Translations under genes and position numbers: made by a program
In this document: piece after piece, positions 35,432 through 44,567 of the stretch
Position numbering within the stretch: the stretch's first letter is position 1
Layout of the letters: every line of letters starts with the position of its first letter
The notes under the pieces: generated by a model
What the model saw: only the letters and a program-made list of their open reading frames with translations
Database searches by the model: none
What the model was told of the DNA's origin: nothing
Assembly: GCF_000380085.1 (NCBI RefSeq)
Contig: NZ_KB904556.1
Location: 62,001-126,000 of the forward strand
Length of the DNA: 64,000 nucleotides
Source of the DNA: Streptococcus merionis DSM 19192
Lineage (GTDB): Bacteria; Bacillota; Bacilli; Lactobacillales; Streptococcaceae
Reading direction: 5' to 3'

Positions 35432-36427
35432 TTATCTCAACTCAATTGTCTGTGAGGGATATCCTAAGATATCATTAACTTCTGCCAAGGTTTCTGCGCG
35501 AGCGATTTTGCCACGGAGCTTGGCAGCACCAGACGTTCCGCGTAGGTAATGTGGCGCGAGACCACGAAATTCACGTACAGCGACCCGTTCGCCTTTTAGA
35601 GCAATAAGACGGGTCAAGTGCTCGTAGGCAATTTTCATCTTGTCTTCAAAGCTAAGGTCAGGCAAATCTTCGCCCGTCTCCAAGTAGTGATTAATCTGAG
35701 TGAAGATATAAGGATTGGCCATAGCAGCGCGCCCAATCATAACTGCATCTGTCCCCAACTCTTCTATCATGAAGCGAGCATCCTGCGCGGTTTTGATGTC
35801 TCCGTTACCGATGAAAGGAATCTTCGTGATAGCTTTGGCCACATTTGCGATGGTTTCATGGTCGCAATGGCCTGTGTACATTTGTTCGCGAGTGCGGCCG
35901 TGCATGGCAAGGGCTGCTACTCCTGCTGATTCAGCGGCTAGAGCATTTTCAACAGCCAGACTGGCATCTCCCCAACCCGTTCGCATCTTGACCGTCAATG
36001 GGATGTCCAGATGTGAGGTGACAGTTTTGACGATATGGTAAATCTTTTCGGGATCACGAAGCCATTTGGCACCTGCTTCATTTTTGACGACCTTATTGAC
36101 CGGGCAGCCCATGTTGATATCAAGGATATTAGCTTTTGTATTTTCCTGAATAAAGACTGCGGCCCGAGCCAGAGAATCCGCATCGCCACCAAAAAGTTGG
36201 ATGGACATGGGGGCTTCGTTTTCATCGATATGGAGCATGTGGAGCGTCTTTTCGTTATTGTAGAGGATTCCTTTTTCTGAAATCATCTCCATCACGACAA
36301 GGCCCGCTCCCATTTCTTTGGCAATGGTACGGAAGGCCGAGTTGGTCACACCAGCCATAGGAGCTAGCACAGTACGATTGGGAATTTCCACATTTCCGAT
36401 CATAAAAGGCGTGTTAAGGTTTTTCAC
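35432..36427 (-). CDS. dusB: tRNA-dihydrouridine synthase, GTG start
   Basis: A 331-residue flavoenzyme that reduces uridines in tRNA D-loops. Motifs are [25 protein letters not shown] (catalytic Cys), [21 protein letters not shown] and IGNGDI. The start is GTG at 36427: GGAGG lies nine bases before it and the gene overlaps the end of hslO by 14 bases, so translation is probably coupled. The longer frame from 36514 lies inside hslO. The B subtype is the usual Firmicute assignment and is not proven here. Confidence 0.92.
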   Translation of the reverse strand: MKNLNTPFMIGNVEIPNRTVLAPMAGVTNSAFRTIAKEMGAGLVVMEMISEKGILYNNEKTLHMLHIDENEAPMSIQLFGGDADSLARAAVFIQENTKANILDINMGCPVNKVVKNEAGAKWLRDPEKIYHIVKTVTSHLDIPLTVKMRTGWGDASLAVENALAAESAGVAALAMHGRTREQMYTGHCDHETIANVAKAITKIPFIGNGDIKTAQDARFMIEELGTDAVMIGRAAMANPYIFTQINHYLETGEDLPDLSFEDKMKIAYEHLTRLIALKGERVAVREFRGLAPHYLRGTSGAAKLRGKIARAETLAEVNDILGYPSQTIELR

Positions 36428-37286
36428 GAATGAGCTCCTCCAAATCTTCTGGGGTAAAAGTGTAAGCGGTCTGGCAGAATTGGCAGACAATCTCCGCTCC
36501 CTTATCTTCGTCACGCATGGCTTCTAAATCTGCCTTTGGTAGGCTAGCTAGAGCAGTGAAAAAGCGGTCGTAACTACAATCACAATTGAAGCTGAGCGGG
36601 CTTTCGGAGAGTCGCTTGTAATCCTCCTCGCCATAGATAGCAGCAAGCAGAGCATCAATATGGTCTTCAGAGGCTAATAATTCTGAAATAGCTGGCATTT
36701 CTTGCAGGCGTTTCTCGAATCGAGCAATATCTGCTTCTTTGGCATCAGGCAGAACCTGAACGAGAAACCCACCAGCTACCTCAACTTGATCCTTTTCATC
36801 TAAAAGAACATTGAGCCCGACAGCAGAAGGGGTCTGTTGGCTATCTGTCAGGAAATAAGCGAGGTCTTCTCCGATTTCACCAGTAACCAAAGGAGTCATA
36901 GAAGTGTAGGGATGGCCTGTACCGTAGTCCACGATGACCAAAAATTGCCCTTGGCCAACAAAAGGCCCAACCACAACTTCTCCAGTAGCGGTTTTTTTAA
37001 TATCAACACCTGTGTTTTGCACATAGCCTTTGACATGACCGTCAGTGTCAGCGACGGAGATGATGGCACCGAGCGAACTGTTGCCTAGCACCTTGACGGT
37101 AACCTTGGTTTGCCCTTTTTCATTAGCGGCTAAAATTTGGTTGGCAATCAGGGTACGACCGAGTGCCACAGTGGATGAACTTTGGGTTTTATGAAGGGTT
37201 TGCGCCTGTCTGACAGTCTCTGTGCTATCTAGCACGAAAGCTCTAAAAGCGCCATTACTTGAGATGGTTTTAATGATTTTGTCCAT
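36414..37286 (-). CDS. hslO: redox-regulated chaperone Hsp33
   Basis: A 290-residue holdase chaperone activated by oxidation. The C-terminal zinc site is intact: FNCDCS and VCQFCQTAY (CxC and CxxC). The N-terminal [15 protein letters not shown] and [10 protein letters not shown] segments are typical. The start at 37286 gives the family beginning [15 protein letters not shown]. No ribosome-binding site is visible, and a TACAAT box lies seven bases before the ATG, so the mRNA may be leaderless. The following dus gene overlaps it. Confidence 0.95.
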   Translation of the reverse strand: MDKIIKTISSNGAFRAFVLDSTETVRQAQTLHKTQSSSTVALGRTLIANQILAANEKGQTKVTVKVLGNSSLGAIISVADTDGHVKGYVQNTGVDIKKTATGEVVVGPFVGQGQFLVIVDYGTGHPYTSMTPLVTGEIGEDLAYFLTDSQQTPSAVGLNVLLDEKDQVEVAGGFLVQVLPDAKEADIARFEKRLQEMPAISELLASEDHIDALLAAIYGEEDYKRLSESPLSFNCDCSYDRFFTALASLPKADLEAMRDEDKGAEIVCQFCQTAYTFTPEDLEELIREKP

Positions 37287-37356
37287 AATGATTATTGTAA
37301 CACAAGATAAAAAACAGACCAAGCAAAAGTGATTGCTGGATCTGTTTGGAGATATT

Positions 37357-37551
37357 AGCACCTGTACTCACAACTAAGATCCTTTGATTCAGAGATTGTT
37401 TTTTGAGAATCAAGGGAGTTTTTAAAGAAATGCTGACGTATCGTCAGGCAGATGTTGTCAATTTGTTGTGCTAAATTTTTATGGCAACAGTTAAAAGATA
37501 AATAGTGAAAAAGAGCTTGTGTGAGAATGTTGAGCTGTGACTACAGGTTCT
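37357..37551. repeat. MITE-like element with imperfect terminal inverted repeats
   Basis: The left end AGCACCTGTACTCACAACT and the right end (reverse complement AGAACCTGTAGTCACAGCT) agree at 16 of 19 bases. The 195-bp interior has no coding potential. Related end or inner motifs occur at 2314, 22353, 26204, 29171, 44554 and 61276. It fills most of the gap between hslO and pgpA. Confidence 0.5.
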
Positions 37552-37564
37552 TAGCGTGAATGGC

Positions 37565-38074
37565 TTAATTTTTATTGGCGATAGCGCTCTTACTTGGGTC
37601 AGAATGGGCCAACCGACTAGCAGCAGCTGCAGCTAGAGCACCGACGATGTCATCTAAGAAAGTATGGCACTGGCCGCCAACCTTAGAATCTAATTTCTGA
37701 ATGATGCCAGGCTTGACCTTGTCAATATAACCATAGTTAGTAAACCCGATTGAGCCATAGACATTGACGATAGATAGAGCCAAGATTTCATCAATCCCAT
37801 AAAGGCCTTCGTCAGCCATCAGAATATCATTGAGGGGTTGAGACAATTTGCCCTTCTCGGCTAATTTGTCAATTTCAATTCCTGTGATAATGGTGTTGTA
37901 GACTTCCCGTTTTTCAAGGACAGCTGAAATGTGCTCCATGCACTGTTGTTTGGTCAAGTCTGGAATGTACTTGTTTTGCAGGTACATGACCAAGTCTGAT
38001 AGGTCGTCCATGGTGACGCCGCGCTCTTCTAGAAGTTCAAGGGCTTTAGCTTTTAAGTCAGTTCTTTCTTTCAT
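37565..38074 (-). CDS. pgpA: phosphatidylglycerophosphatase A family protein
   Basis: A 169-residue protein of the PgpA/YutG family. The family removes phosphate from phosphatidylglycerol phosphate to give phosphatidylglycerol. The C-terminal motif GGQCHTFLDDIVGALAAA is typical. The N-terminal half is charged and helical with no obvious membrane segments, as in the soluble Firmicute members. AAAGGA precedes the ATG. It starts 15 bases after the ferredoxin-NADP reductase gene on the same strand, so they are probably co-transcribed. Confidence 0.85.
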   Translation of the reverse strand: MKERTDLKAKALELLEERGVTMDDLSDLVMYLQNKYIPDLTKQQCMEHISAVLEKREVYNTIITGIEIDKLAEKGKLSQPLNDILMADEGLYGIDEILALSIVNVYGSIGFTNYGYIDKVKPGIIQKLDSKVGGQCHTFLDDIVGALAAAAASRLAHSDPSKSAIANKN

Positions 38075-38089
38075 GGAAATCCTTTCTTT

Positions 38090-39061
38090 TTAAAGGCTGG
38101 TGGAGTGTTTGGGTTGTACTTTTTCGGTTGGATTGATGTAGTTAATGGCGTTGTTGATGGCAGTTGGAGCTTCGCCAAATCCGGTCGCAATCAGATCAAC
38201 CTTTCCCTCATAGAAACAGCAATCGCCTGCAGCGAAAATCCCTGGTACAGAGGTGGCTTGCTTGGAATCAACGACAATCTTGTGGCGGTTGAGTTCAAGT
38301 CCCCACTGTTTGAGATTGCCAACTGAGGACTTAAAGCCATAGTTAACAAAAAGGTGGTCAACAGGCAGAAGCACGATTTCATCCGACTTAACTTTTGTAA
38401 TTTCAAGCTGAGTAACTTTGTCACTCTCAGTAACCAGACCGCTAGGGAGAAATGGCGTTTTGATGGTCACATTTGACGCTTTTAATTCCTCGACACTGTG
38501 CTCTAAGGCTCGGAAATTATCTCGGCGATGCACAATCGTTGTTTGACTACCAACCTGATCAAAAGCCAAAGACCAGTCAACAGCTGAATCTCCCCCGCCG
38601 AGAACGACGATTTGTTGATTGGCATACTGTTTGATATCAGCTACGTGGTAGTGGATATTGTCAAAATCATCTGCACCTTCTAACTCAAGCGCCCTTGGCT
38701 TGAAGGCGCCACCACCCATGGCGATCAGGACTGTCTTTGTTAAGTGCTCTGTTTTGTTGGTACGAAGGGTGAAGAGATTTTCACTTTTTTCAATGTCCAG
38801 CACCGTTTCATTGAGATGAATGGTTGTTTCAAACGTTGCCAATTGCTTGAGGAGACTTTCGGTCAATTCTTTTCCTGTAATGTTGGAAAAACCTGGCACA
38901 TCTAGAATCGTTTTTTCAGGGTAGAGAATCTCTGGTTGACCACCAAGTTGTGGTAGGGAATCAATAACTTTGACCTTGGCTTGGCGCAGATGAGCATAAA
39001 AGGCAGCAAAGAGTCCAACAGGGCCGCCTCCGATAATTGTAATATCAAAAATATCTGACAT
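38090..39061 (-). CDS. ferredoxin/flavodoxin-NADP+ reductase (thioredoxin-reductase-like)
   Basis: A 323-residue FAD enzyme. The FAD-binding motif is IIGGGPVGLFAAFYA, the NADPH-binding motif is VVLGGGDSAVDWSL, and the C-terminal FAD motif is GIFAAGDCC. It lacks a CxxC redox pair between the domains, which distinguishes the ferredoxin-NADP reductase group from true thioredoxin reductases. It passes electrons from NADPH to ferredoxin or flavodoxin. AGAGAGAT precedes the ATG. Confidence 0.9.
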   Translation of the reverse strand: MSDIFDITIIGGGPVGLFAAFYAHLRQAKVKVIDSLPQLGGQPEILYPEKTILDVPGFSNITGKELTESLLKQLATFETTIHLNETVLDIEKSENLFTLRTNKTEHLTKTVLIAMGGGAFKPRALELEGADDFDNIHYHVADIKQYANQQIVVLGGGDSAVDWSLAFDQVGSQTTIVHRRDNFRALEHSVEELKASNVTIKTPFLPSGLVTESDKVTQLEITKVKSDEIVLLPVDHLFVNYGFKSSVGNLKQWGLELNRHKIVVDSKQATSVPGIFAAGDCCFYEGKVDLIATGFGEAPTAINNAINYINPTEKVQPKHSTSL

Positions 39062-39149
39062 GACTATCTCTCTTTCACAAATAAACTTTCCTCTATTCTA
39101 TCATAAAATTTGGGTAAAAATTGTTTGTAACTCTTGCTAGACGGCCAAA

Positions 39150-39180
39150 TTGAGACGAAAAAGGCCAGATATAGTATAAT
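39150..39180 (+). promoter_or_regulatory. promoter of pbp2A
   Basis: A consensus TATAAT (39175-39180) follows TTGAGA (39150-39155) at 19 bases. It is followed by AAAGGAG and the pbp2A start. Confidence 0.55.
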
Positions 39181-39209
39181 AGAGACAGTTTTCAAGAAAG
39201 GAGAACGAG

Positions 39210-41489
39210 ATGAACCCTAAGCAATTTTTTGAAAACTTTATGCGCAAGTATTTCTTGCCAGATGAGACAGAACGAGAAGGTGAAGATGTAGAGGCTGTCG
39301 CTGAAGACTTAACATTTGATCAAGGACCAGTCAGTGATGCTCCAGAATCCTACCAGACTGAAGCGACTAGTAAATCTAGCCGAAGACGGCGTTTTGGTAA
39401 AGCAAAAGAGCCGAAAAAAGGCCAGTCAGCTTTTCGTCGCTTTTGGCGCCGTTACCACTTGACCAAGATTTTGCTGATTCTGATGGCTACCGCAGCTGTG
39501 GTTACGGGTGGTTGGCTCTTTTTCTTGGCAAAGACTGCCAATGTCAAAGACCTGCAGGCGGCGCTTCAGGCAGAAACGATTATTTATGACAAAGATGCCG
39601 TAGAGGCAGGGAGTCTGTCGGGGCAAAAAGGTACCTATGTTCAGCTGGATGCTATTTCAGACTATATGGAGCAGGCGGTTATTGCTACAGAAGATCGAAC
39701 CTTCTATGAAAATTCTGGGATTAATTTCGGTCGCTTTGCTCTGGCTATTCTGACTCTTGGGCGGGCTGGTGGTGGCTCTACCATTACCCAGCAATTGGCT
39801 AAAAATGCTTATTTGACTCAGGAGCAGACCGTGACGCGAAAAGCCAAGGAGTTTTTCTTGGCGTTGGAGTTAACCAAGGCCTATGAGAAAGACGAAATCT
39901 TGGCCATGTACCTCAATAATGCCTATTTTGGCAATGGGGTTTGGGGTGTTGAGGACGCGAGTCTTAAGTATTTTGGGATCTCAGCCAGTCAGTTGACGCT
40001 TTCGCAGGCTGCAACGCTAGCAGGCATGCTCAAAGGTCCAGAGGTTTACAATCCCTATTATTCACTGGAAAATGCGACCAATCGTCGCAATACGGTCATC
40101 CAAGTCATGGTGGATGCAGGTTATATTGATCAGGCGACAGCAGACGAATCTGCGGACGTAGATATGAATGGGCAACTCAACGATGCCTATGCTGGTCGCA
40201 GTAGCAAATATGCCTACCCGTCCTATTTTGATGCTGTTATTGAAGAAGCCACGACCAAGTACGGACTTAAAGAGAGCGACATTGTGAACAATGGTTTGCG
40301 AATCTATACAGAACTTGACCAGACTTACCAAGCTAATATCCAAGCTGTCTACAATGAAGATAGTCTCTTTCCTGTCGCTTACAGTGATGGTGAGTTGGCT
40401 CAGTCTGCTTCGGTGGCTCTGGATCCGTCAACAGGCGGCGTTCGTGCTCTAGTTGGTCGTGTTAATTCGAGTGAAAACTACACCTATCGCAGTTTTAACT
40501 ATGCTACACAGTCTGAGCGTAGTCCGGGGTCAACGATTAAACCCCTAGTTGTCTATACACCTGCCATCGCCGCTGGTTGGGCAACCGACCGTGAACTAGA
40601 TAACACAACGACCACCTACGGTGCTTACACGCTGGATAATTACATGAGCTCTCGGACAGAAACAGGAACGGTTCCCATGTACCAAGCCTTAGCGCAATCA
40701 CTCAATATCCCTGCGGTTGCAACGGTCAACGAGTTGGGAATCGATACAGCCTTTAGTTATGGAAAAAAATTTGGCCTTAATATGAGTAAAGTACCTCAGG
40801 AGCTGGGTGTTGCGCTTGGCGGAGGTGTTGTGACCAATCCTCTCCAGATGGCTCAGGCCTATTCTGCCTTTGCCAATAATGGTGTCAGGGCTGATGCACA
40901 CCTCATTACTCGCATCGAGACAGCTAATGGTAAGGTTCTCAAAACGCACAAATCGAAAAAAACACGGGTCATGGATAGCGCAGTGGCCAACAAAATGACC
41001 AGTATGATGTTGGGGACTTTTTCTAATGGTACAGGCGTTTATGCAGCCCCTTATGGCTATACTATGGCAGGTAAGACTGGGACGACAGAAACGAACTTTG
41101 ATCCTAATGTAGCTAGTGATCAATGGGTCATCGGTTACACACCAGATGTGGTCATCACCCACTGGCTAGGCTTCTCTAAGACGGACGAAAACCATTATCT
41201 TGAAGGCTCCTCTTCTAACCAAGCCTCAACCATTTTCAAAACAGTAGCTAACAGTATCCTCCCTTATACAGCTGGAACTGAGTTTACTCAGGAAAATACC
41301 TACGCCGAAAACGGTATCGCACCTGTCAATGAGGCGGGTCAAACGACTGATACTGCTTCTGAAATCCTAGAAACCGTGAAAGAGCAGGCAGAGCAAATTA
41401 TGGACCAAACCAAGAAGGCCATCGAAGAAGCTAATATTCCTGAAAAAGTACTAGATCTCTGGGAAACTATTAAGAGTTTGTTTCAATAG
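39210..41489 (+). CDS. pbp2A: class A penicillin-binding protein 2a
   Basis: A 759-residue bifunctional peptidoglycan synthase. An acidic then basic cytoplasmic tail (1-85) precedes one membrane helix (about 88-108). The GT51 glycosyltransferase domain has catalytic Glu161 in ATEDRTFYEN and GGGSTITQQLAKN. The transpeptidase has Ser441 in SPGSTIKPL (SxxK), SLN, and Lys622 in KTGTTE. The C-terminal helical tail after residue 690 is rich in Glu and Lys. The order before rpmG, secE and nusG is the usual streptococcal one. Confidence 0.95.
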   Translation: MNPKQFFENFMRKYFLPDETEREGEDVEAVAEDLTFDQGPVSDAPESYQTEATSKSSRRRRFGKAKEPKKGQSAFRRFWRRYHLTKILLILMATAAVVTGGWLFFLAKTANVKDLQAALQAETIIYDKDAVEAGSLSGQKGTYVQLDAISDYMEQAVIATEDRTFYENSGINFGRFALAILTLGRAGGGSTITQQLAKNAYLTQEQTVTRKAKEFFLALELTKAYEKDEILAMYLNNAYFGNGVWGVEDASLKYFGISASQLTLSQAATLAGMLKGPEVYNPYYSLENATNRRNTVIQVMVDAGYIDQATADESADVDMNGQLNDAYAGRSSKYAYPSYFDAVIEEATTKYGLKESDIVNNGLRIYTELDQTYQANIQAVYNEDSLFPVAYSDGELAQSASVALDPSTGGVRALVGRVNSSENYTYRSFNYATQSERSPGSTIKPLVVYTPAIAAGWATDRELDNTTTTYGAYTLDNYMSSRTETGTVPMYQALAQSLNIPAVATVNELGIDTAFSYGKKFGLNMSKVPQELGVALGGGVVTNPLQMAQAYSAFANNGVRADAHLITRIETANGKVLKTHKSKKTRVMDSAVANKMTSMMLGTFSNGTGVYAAPYGYTMAGKTGTTETNFDPNVASDQWVIGYTPDVVITHWLGFSKTDENHYLEGSSSNQASTIFKTVANSILPYTAGTEFTQENTYAENGIAPVNEAGQTTDTASEILETVKEQAEQIMDQTKKAIEEANIPEKVLDLWETIKSLFQ

Positions 41490-41545
41490 CTTGTCAAGAC
41501 CCAGATAAAATGCTAAAATAGTTAGGACATGTATGGAGGCTTGAA

Positions 41546-41698
41546 ATGGCATTGAAAAAAGGAAGTCTAGCCTGTACGGTGTGTGGCTCGCGGAATTACT
41601 CCATTCAGCTGAGCAGTAACCAAAAACCGACACGACTAGAGGTGAATAAATTTTGCAAACACTGTGGGGGTTATACCTTACACAAAGAAACCAGATAA
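41546..41698 (+). CDS. rpmG: ribosomal protein L33
   Basis: A 50-residue protein with two zinc-binding pairs, CTVCGSRNY and FCKHCGG, so it is the zinc-containing form of L33. TGGAGG precedes the ATG. It lies between pbp2A and secE, its typical position in Gram-positive bacteria. Confidence 0.93.
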   Translation: MALKKGSLACTVCGSRNYSIQLSSNQKPTRLEVNKFCKHCGGYTLHKETR

Positions 41699-41721
41699 AG
41701 CATTGATAAAAAGGAGATAAG

Positions 41722-41898
41722 ATGAAATTCATTAGTGACACCATCCAAATTTTAGCCGATACGACTTGGCCAGACAGTAAACAGCGCTGGGCCGATTTTC
41801 TCTCAGTTATTGAGTATACAGCCTTCTTTGTGGCTGTTATTTACCTCTTTGACTTAGCCATTTCACGTGGCGTCCTCAGCTTGATTAACTTCTTCTAA
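41722..41898 (+). CDS. secE: preprotein translocase subunit SecE
   Basis: A 58-residue protein with a short amphipathic N-terminal part (DTTWPDSKQRWADF) and one membrane helix (about 32-50), the Gram-positive form of SecE that clamps SecY. AAGGAG lies six bases before the ATG. It lies between rpmG and nusG in the normal order. Confidence 0.92.
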   Translation: MKFISDTIQILADTTWPDSKQRWADFLSVIEYTAFFVAVIYLFDLAISRGVLSLINFF

Positions 41899-41902
41899 AT
41901 AG

Positions 41903-41931
41903 TTGTCAAGCAAAGGCATTTAAGGTATAAT
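41903..41931 (+). promoter_or_regulatory. promoter of nusG
   Basis: TTGTCA and TATAAT are separated by exactly 17 bases. Transcription should begin near 41938, giving nusG its own transcript. Confidence 0.8.
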
Positions 41932-41943
41932 AAAATCAAATAG

Positions 41944-41964
41944 AGAGCCGTTAGGCTCTTTTTT
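41944..41964 (+). terminator. terminator/attenuator in the nusG leader
   Basis: AGAGCC pairs with GGCTCT around GTTA and is followed by T6. It stands about six bases after the predicted nusG start and immediately before the GAAAGGA ribosome-binding site, so it can end either secE readthrough or nusG transcription itself. Confidence 0.75.
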
Positions 41965-41978
41965 GAAAGGAAAATCTT

Positions 41979-42515
41979 ATGGACAGTTTTGATAAAGGTT
42001 GGTTTGTGCTACAAACCTACTCAGGCTATGAAAATAAAGTAAAAGAAAACCTCTTGCAACGTGCGCAAACATACAATATGTTGGAAAACATCTTGCGCGT
42101 GGAAATCCCGACTCAGACCGTTCAGGTGGAGAAAAAAGGCGAGATGAAAGAGGTTGAGGAAAATCGCTTCCCAGGCTATGTTCTAGTTGAGATGGTTATG
42201 ACTGACGAAGCTTGGTTTGTCGTGCGTAACACGCCAAATGTTACAGGATTCGTAGGCTCTCACGGGAATCGTTCGAAGCCAACACCACTCTTAGAAGAAG
42301 AAATCCGCGCAATCTTGGCATCAATGGGTCAAAGCGTGCAAGAATTTTCTATTGATGTGCGCGTGGGCGATACGGTTCGTATCATTGACGGAGCCTTCTC
42401 AGGCTATGAGGGGAAAGTTTCTGAGATTGACAACAACAAGGTTAAGATGATAATCTCCATGTTCGGTAATGACACCGTAGCAGAAGTCAACTTGAGCCAA
42501 ATCGCAGAATTATAA
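41979..42515 (+). CDS. nusG: transcription termination/antitermination factor NusG
   Basis: A 178-residue NusG. The N-terminal NGN domain opens with WFVLQTYSGYENKVKENL and continues to FPGYVLVEM; the C-terminal KOW domain is VGDTVRIIDGAFSGYEGKV. It binds RNA polymerase and modulates pausing and termination. It has a strong promoter of its own and a terminator hairpin in its short leader, which suggests autoregulation. A strong terminator ends the transcript. Confidence 0.96.
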   Translation: MDSFDKGWFVLQTYSGYENKVKENLLQRAQTYNMLENILRVEIPTQTVQVEKKGEMKEVEENRFPGYVLVEMVMTDEAWFVVRNTPNVTGFVGSHGNRSKPTPLLEEEIRAILASMGQSVQEFSIDVRVGDTVRIIDGAFSGYEGKVSEIDNNKVKMIISMFGNDTVAEVNLSQIAEL

Positions 42516-42555
42516 GTTGGTACTGGATAGAAGCCTGACTAGAACACCAAAAAAC

Positions 42556-42604
42556 GAACAAGGATTGGATTACTATTTCTGTTAATCAATCCTTGTTCTT
42601 TTTT
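42556..42604 (+). terminator. nusG terminator
   Basis: GAACAAGGATTGATT-type arms (42556-42571 and 42584-42598) pair around a short loop and are followed by six T. The stretch 42605-42993 after it shows nothing I can assign. Confidence 0.85.
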
Positions 42605-42993
42605 ATTCATTTGTTTTATCAGTGGTGGCGAGAGTTTGCTAAAAAATAAATGATTTTTAGGATTTCCTTCTGGAGCGAAACTACTTTATTCATAACTCAA
42701 TAGCGTCTATAATCTCTTTGTAACCAATGATTATCGTGTGTTACGGATTAGTTTTTATGCGAAAAAATGGATATGAGAGAGACAGCATCCTACTATGTTA
42801 CTGAGTGTCTTTATCCGTGGATACGTAGCGACCTAAAAAAATCAAAGCCTCCTTGTTTGGTCTTACCGACCTTGCTTTTTGTTCTCACCATTTTGACTTT
42901 ATGATAATCCTAGCCTTACAAAACTGTAAGAAAATACCTGATTTTGATGTGATAGAATGATAACGGAATTATTTGAGAAATGGGGTATACAAT

Positions 42994-43734
42994 ATGAAAC
43001 GATTTGATGCTTTTCAATTAAAGTTGGGTATGGCTTTTCTAATGGTCTTAGATCATCTTCATTTGATTCCAGGTCTACTTAGTCCAACAACAGAGGGTGT
43101 TTTTCACGCGCTAACCCGTTGTGTAGGTGTCTTTTTTGCTTTTATGGCAGTAGAAGGATTTACCCACACCCGTAGCCGTTGGCGTTATATTGGGCGGTTA
43201 TTTACTGCCTCTGTTGTGATGTTACTTGGTAATAGCTTATTGAACCTATTGTTAGCTAGCAAGGAAATATATATTGACAATAATATTTTCATGACCCTAG
43301 CAGGAGGTGTATTAGTATTGCAATTAGCTTGGGGTGATGGAAAAAGCTTGATTCCTCAAAAGGGTCTAAGAATCTTGCTTGCAGCGTTAGTCGGTGTTCT
43401 TGCGGCTGTCCTTACAGAAGGCGGTATTCTGATGATTCCGTTCATCGTTTTGACCTATGCTTTTCGTGAAAAGAAAGGACTACGAACGCTTTCCTATCTT
43501 ATCTTGAGTTTGTTCTTGCTAATTCTCAGTTTTCAAGTCTATCCAAGCTGGCAAGAGACACTTAGCATGTTGTTGTATAATTCGGACTGGCTCTTTATTA
43601 CAGTCTTGCCTTTCATGTATTTATACAATGGTGAGCGGGGATTACAGACGGTGTACAGCAAATACTTTTTCTATTTCTTTTATCCGTTTCACCTCTGGTT
43701 GATTGGCTTGATAGCTTATTTTGTATCCATTTGA
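42994..43734 (+). CDS. TraX-family membrane protein
   Basis: A 246-residue protein with about seven membrane segments. The N-terminus FDAFQLKLGMAFLMVLDHLHLIP and the C-terminal KYFFYFFYPFHLWLIGLI are typical of TraX proteins, which are related to acyltransferases; the E. coli member acetylates pilin. Chromosomal streptococcal members are uncharacterised. I chose the ATG at 42994; a start at 42973 adds seven residues without a ribosome-binding site. It is a single gene with a hairpin downstream at 43779. Confidence 0.85.
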   Translation: MKRFDAFQLKLGMAFLMVLDHLHLIPGLLSPTTEGVFHALTRCVGVFFAFMAVEGFTHTRSRWRYIGRLFTASVVMLLGNSLLNLLLASKEIYIDNNIFMTLAGGVLVLQLAWGDGKSLIPQKGLRILLAALVGVLAAVLTEGGILMIPFIVLTYAFREKKGLRTLSYLILSLFLLILSFQVYPSWQETLSMLLYNSDWLFITVLPFMYLYNGERGLQTVYSKYFFYFFYPFHLWLIGLIAYFVSI

Positions 43735-43778
43735 AATACATCTGAACAGGCCCTAAAAAGCTCAAAAATTAACAGAAA

Positions 43779-43827
43779 ACGAATGATCTTCTCTCTTTGA
43801 ATGGTAAAGGAAAGCTCATTCGTTTTT
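43779..43827 (+). terminator. terminator after TraX gene
   Basis: ACGAATGA pairs with TCATTCGT across a 29-base loop and is followed by TTTTTG. Confidence 0.6.
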
Positions 43828-43936
43828 GTTCTGATTTCTTGACAAATAGTGTTCTATTTCATTCGCTCTCTTTATGACCTGCGGTTTAGAGGCGATAAAG
43901 AGGATTCAGCAAGGTTCTTGCCCTTGCTAAACAAAT

Positions 43937-44491
43937 TTAGACCACAACTTTTAAAAAATAGTCTACTAAATCAGTAATCTCAGGAGGCGTCTTTTCTCGC
44001 AAAAACCACTCCAAACTACTAATAAAACTTGAACAAACAAAATGTTTTAAAAAGGCTTCGGGGATGTCCTTTTGGTCTAAGCTATAATAAGAAACTAGAA
44101 GAGGGTAGACATCGTGCTCGATTTCGATAGTGAGCTGCCTGATAAAATAGTCGTTTTGCGCCAATAAAAGGCTGGCAATCTTGTGTTGATTTTCCTGAAA
44201 ATGCCTAAAAACATGACGCAAAAATTCCTCAGGTCCAATCTGGCTATCATGCCTAAAGATATGATGAAAAAGCTCCTGACATAGTTGCTCCAGCAGCAAA
44301 TCCTTACTGGCGTAATGATTATAAAAAGTAGCCCTGCCAATATCTGCTCTGTCAATAATCTCCTGAACAGTAATGTCGTTGTAGTTTTTTTCTGCCAAAA
44401 GATCTATAAAGGCTTGATAAATAGTACTTTGTGTCCGTCTAGCCTGACGATTGGGATGTTTTATCATAGACATTTGAGAATTTTTGTTCAA
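43937..44491 (-). CDS. TetR/AcrR-family regulator, possible TTG start
   Basis: A 184-residue regulator. The helix-turn-helix is TVQEIIDRADIGRATFYNHYASKDLL (about 40-70 from this start). The C-terminal ligand domain is helical. The best ribosome-binding site is AAGGAG at 44502-44507, ten bases before an in-frame TTG (44491); the first good ATG (44473) lacks a site. A perfect 16-bp palindrome lies between the site and the coding region and is a probable operator. It is divergent from a cation-efflux gene. Confidence 0.87.
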   Translation of the reverse strand: MNKNSQMSMIKHPNRQARRTQSTIYQAFIDLLAEKNYNDITVQEIIDRADIGRATFYNHYASKDLLLEQLCQELFHHIFRHDSQIGPEEFLRHVFRHFQENQHKIASLLLAQNDYFIRQLTIEIEHDVYPLLVSYYSLDQKDIPEAFLKHFVCSSFISSLEWFLREKTPPEITDLVDYFLKVVV

Positions 44492-44500
44492 CTTTGAACA
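44485..44500. promoter_or_regulatory. palindromic operator at the tetR start
   Basis: TGTTCAA-CT-TTGAACA is a perfect inverted repeat at the 5' end of the TetR-family gene, the length and symmetry expected for a TetR dimer. Confidence 0.6.
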
Positions 44501-44553
44501 GCTCCTTCTTTTTAACTCTAGCATTGCGATAGATTTCATGGGAAGATGAATGT

Positions 44554-44567
44554 AGAACCTGTATTCA
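44554..44567 (+). repeat. end motif of dispersed intergenic repeat
   Basis: AGAACCTGTATTCA matches the family end. A degenerate opposite end (ACTTGTGAGGAAAGGTTTT, 44839-44857) agrees at 14 of 19 bases with the left end of the 37357 copy in reverse, so the whole gap 44554-44857 may be an old copy. No gene is visible in it. Confidence 0.35.
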
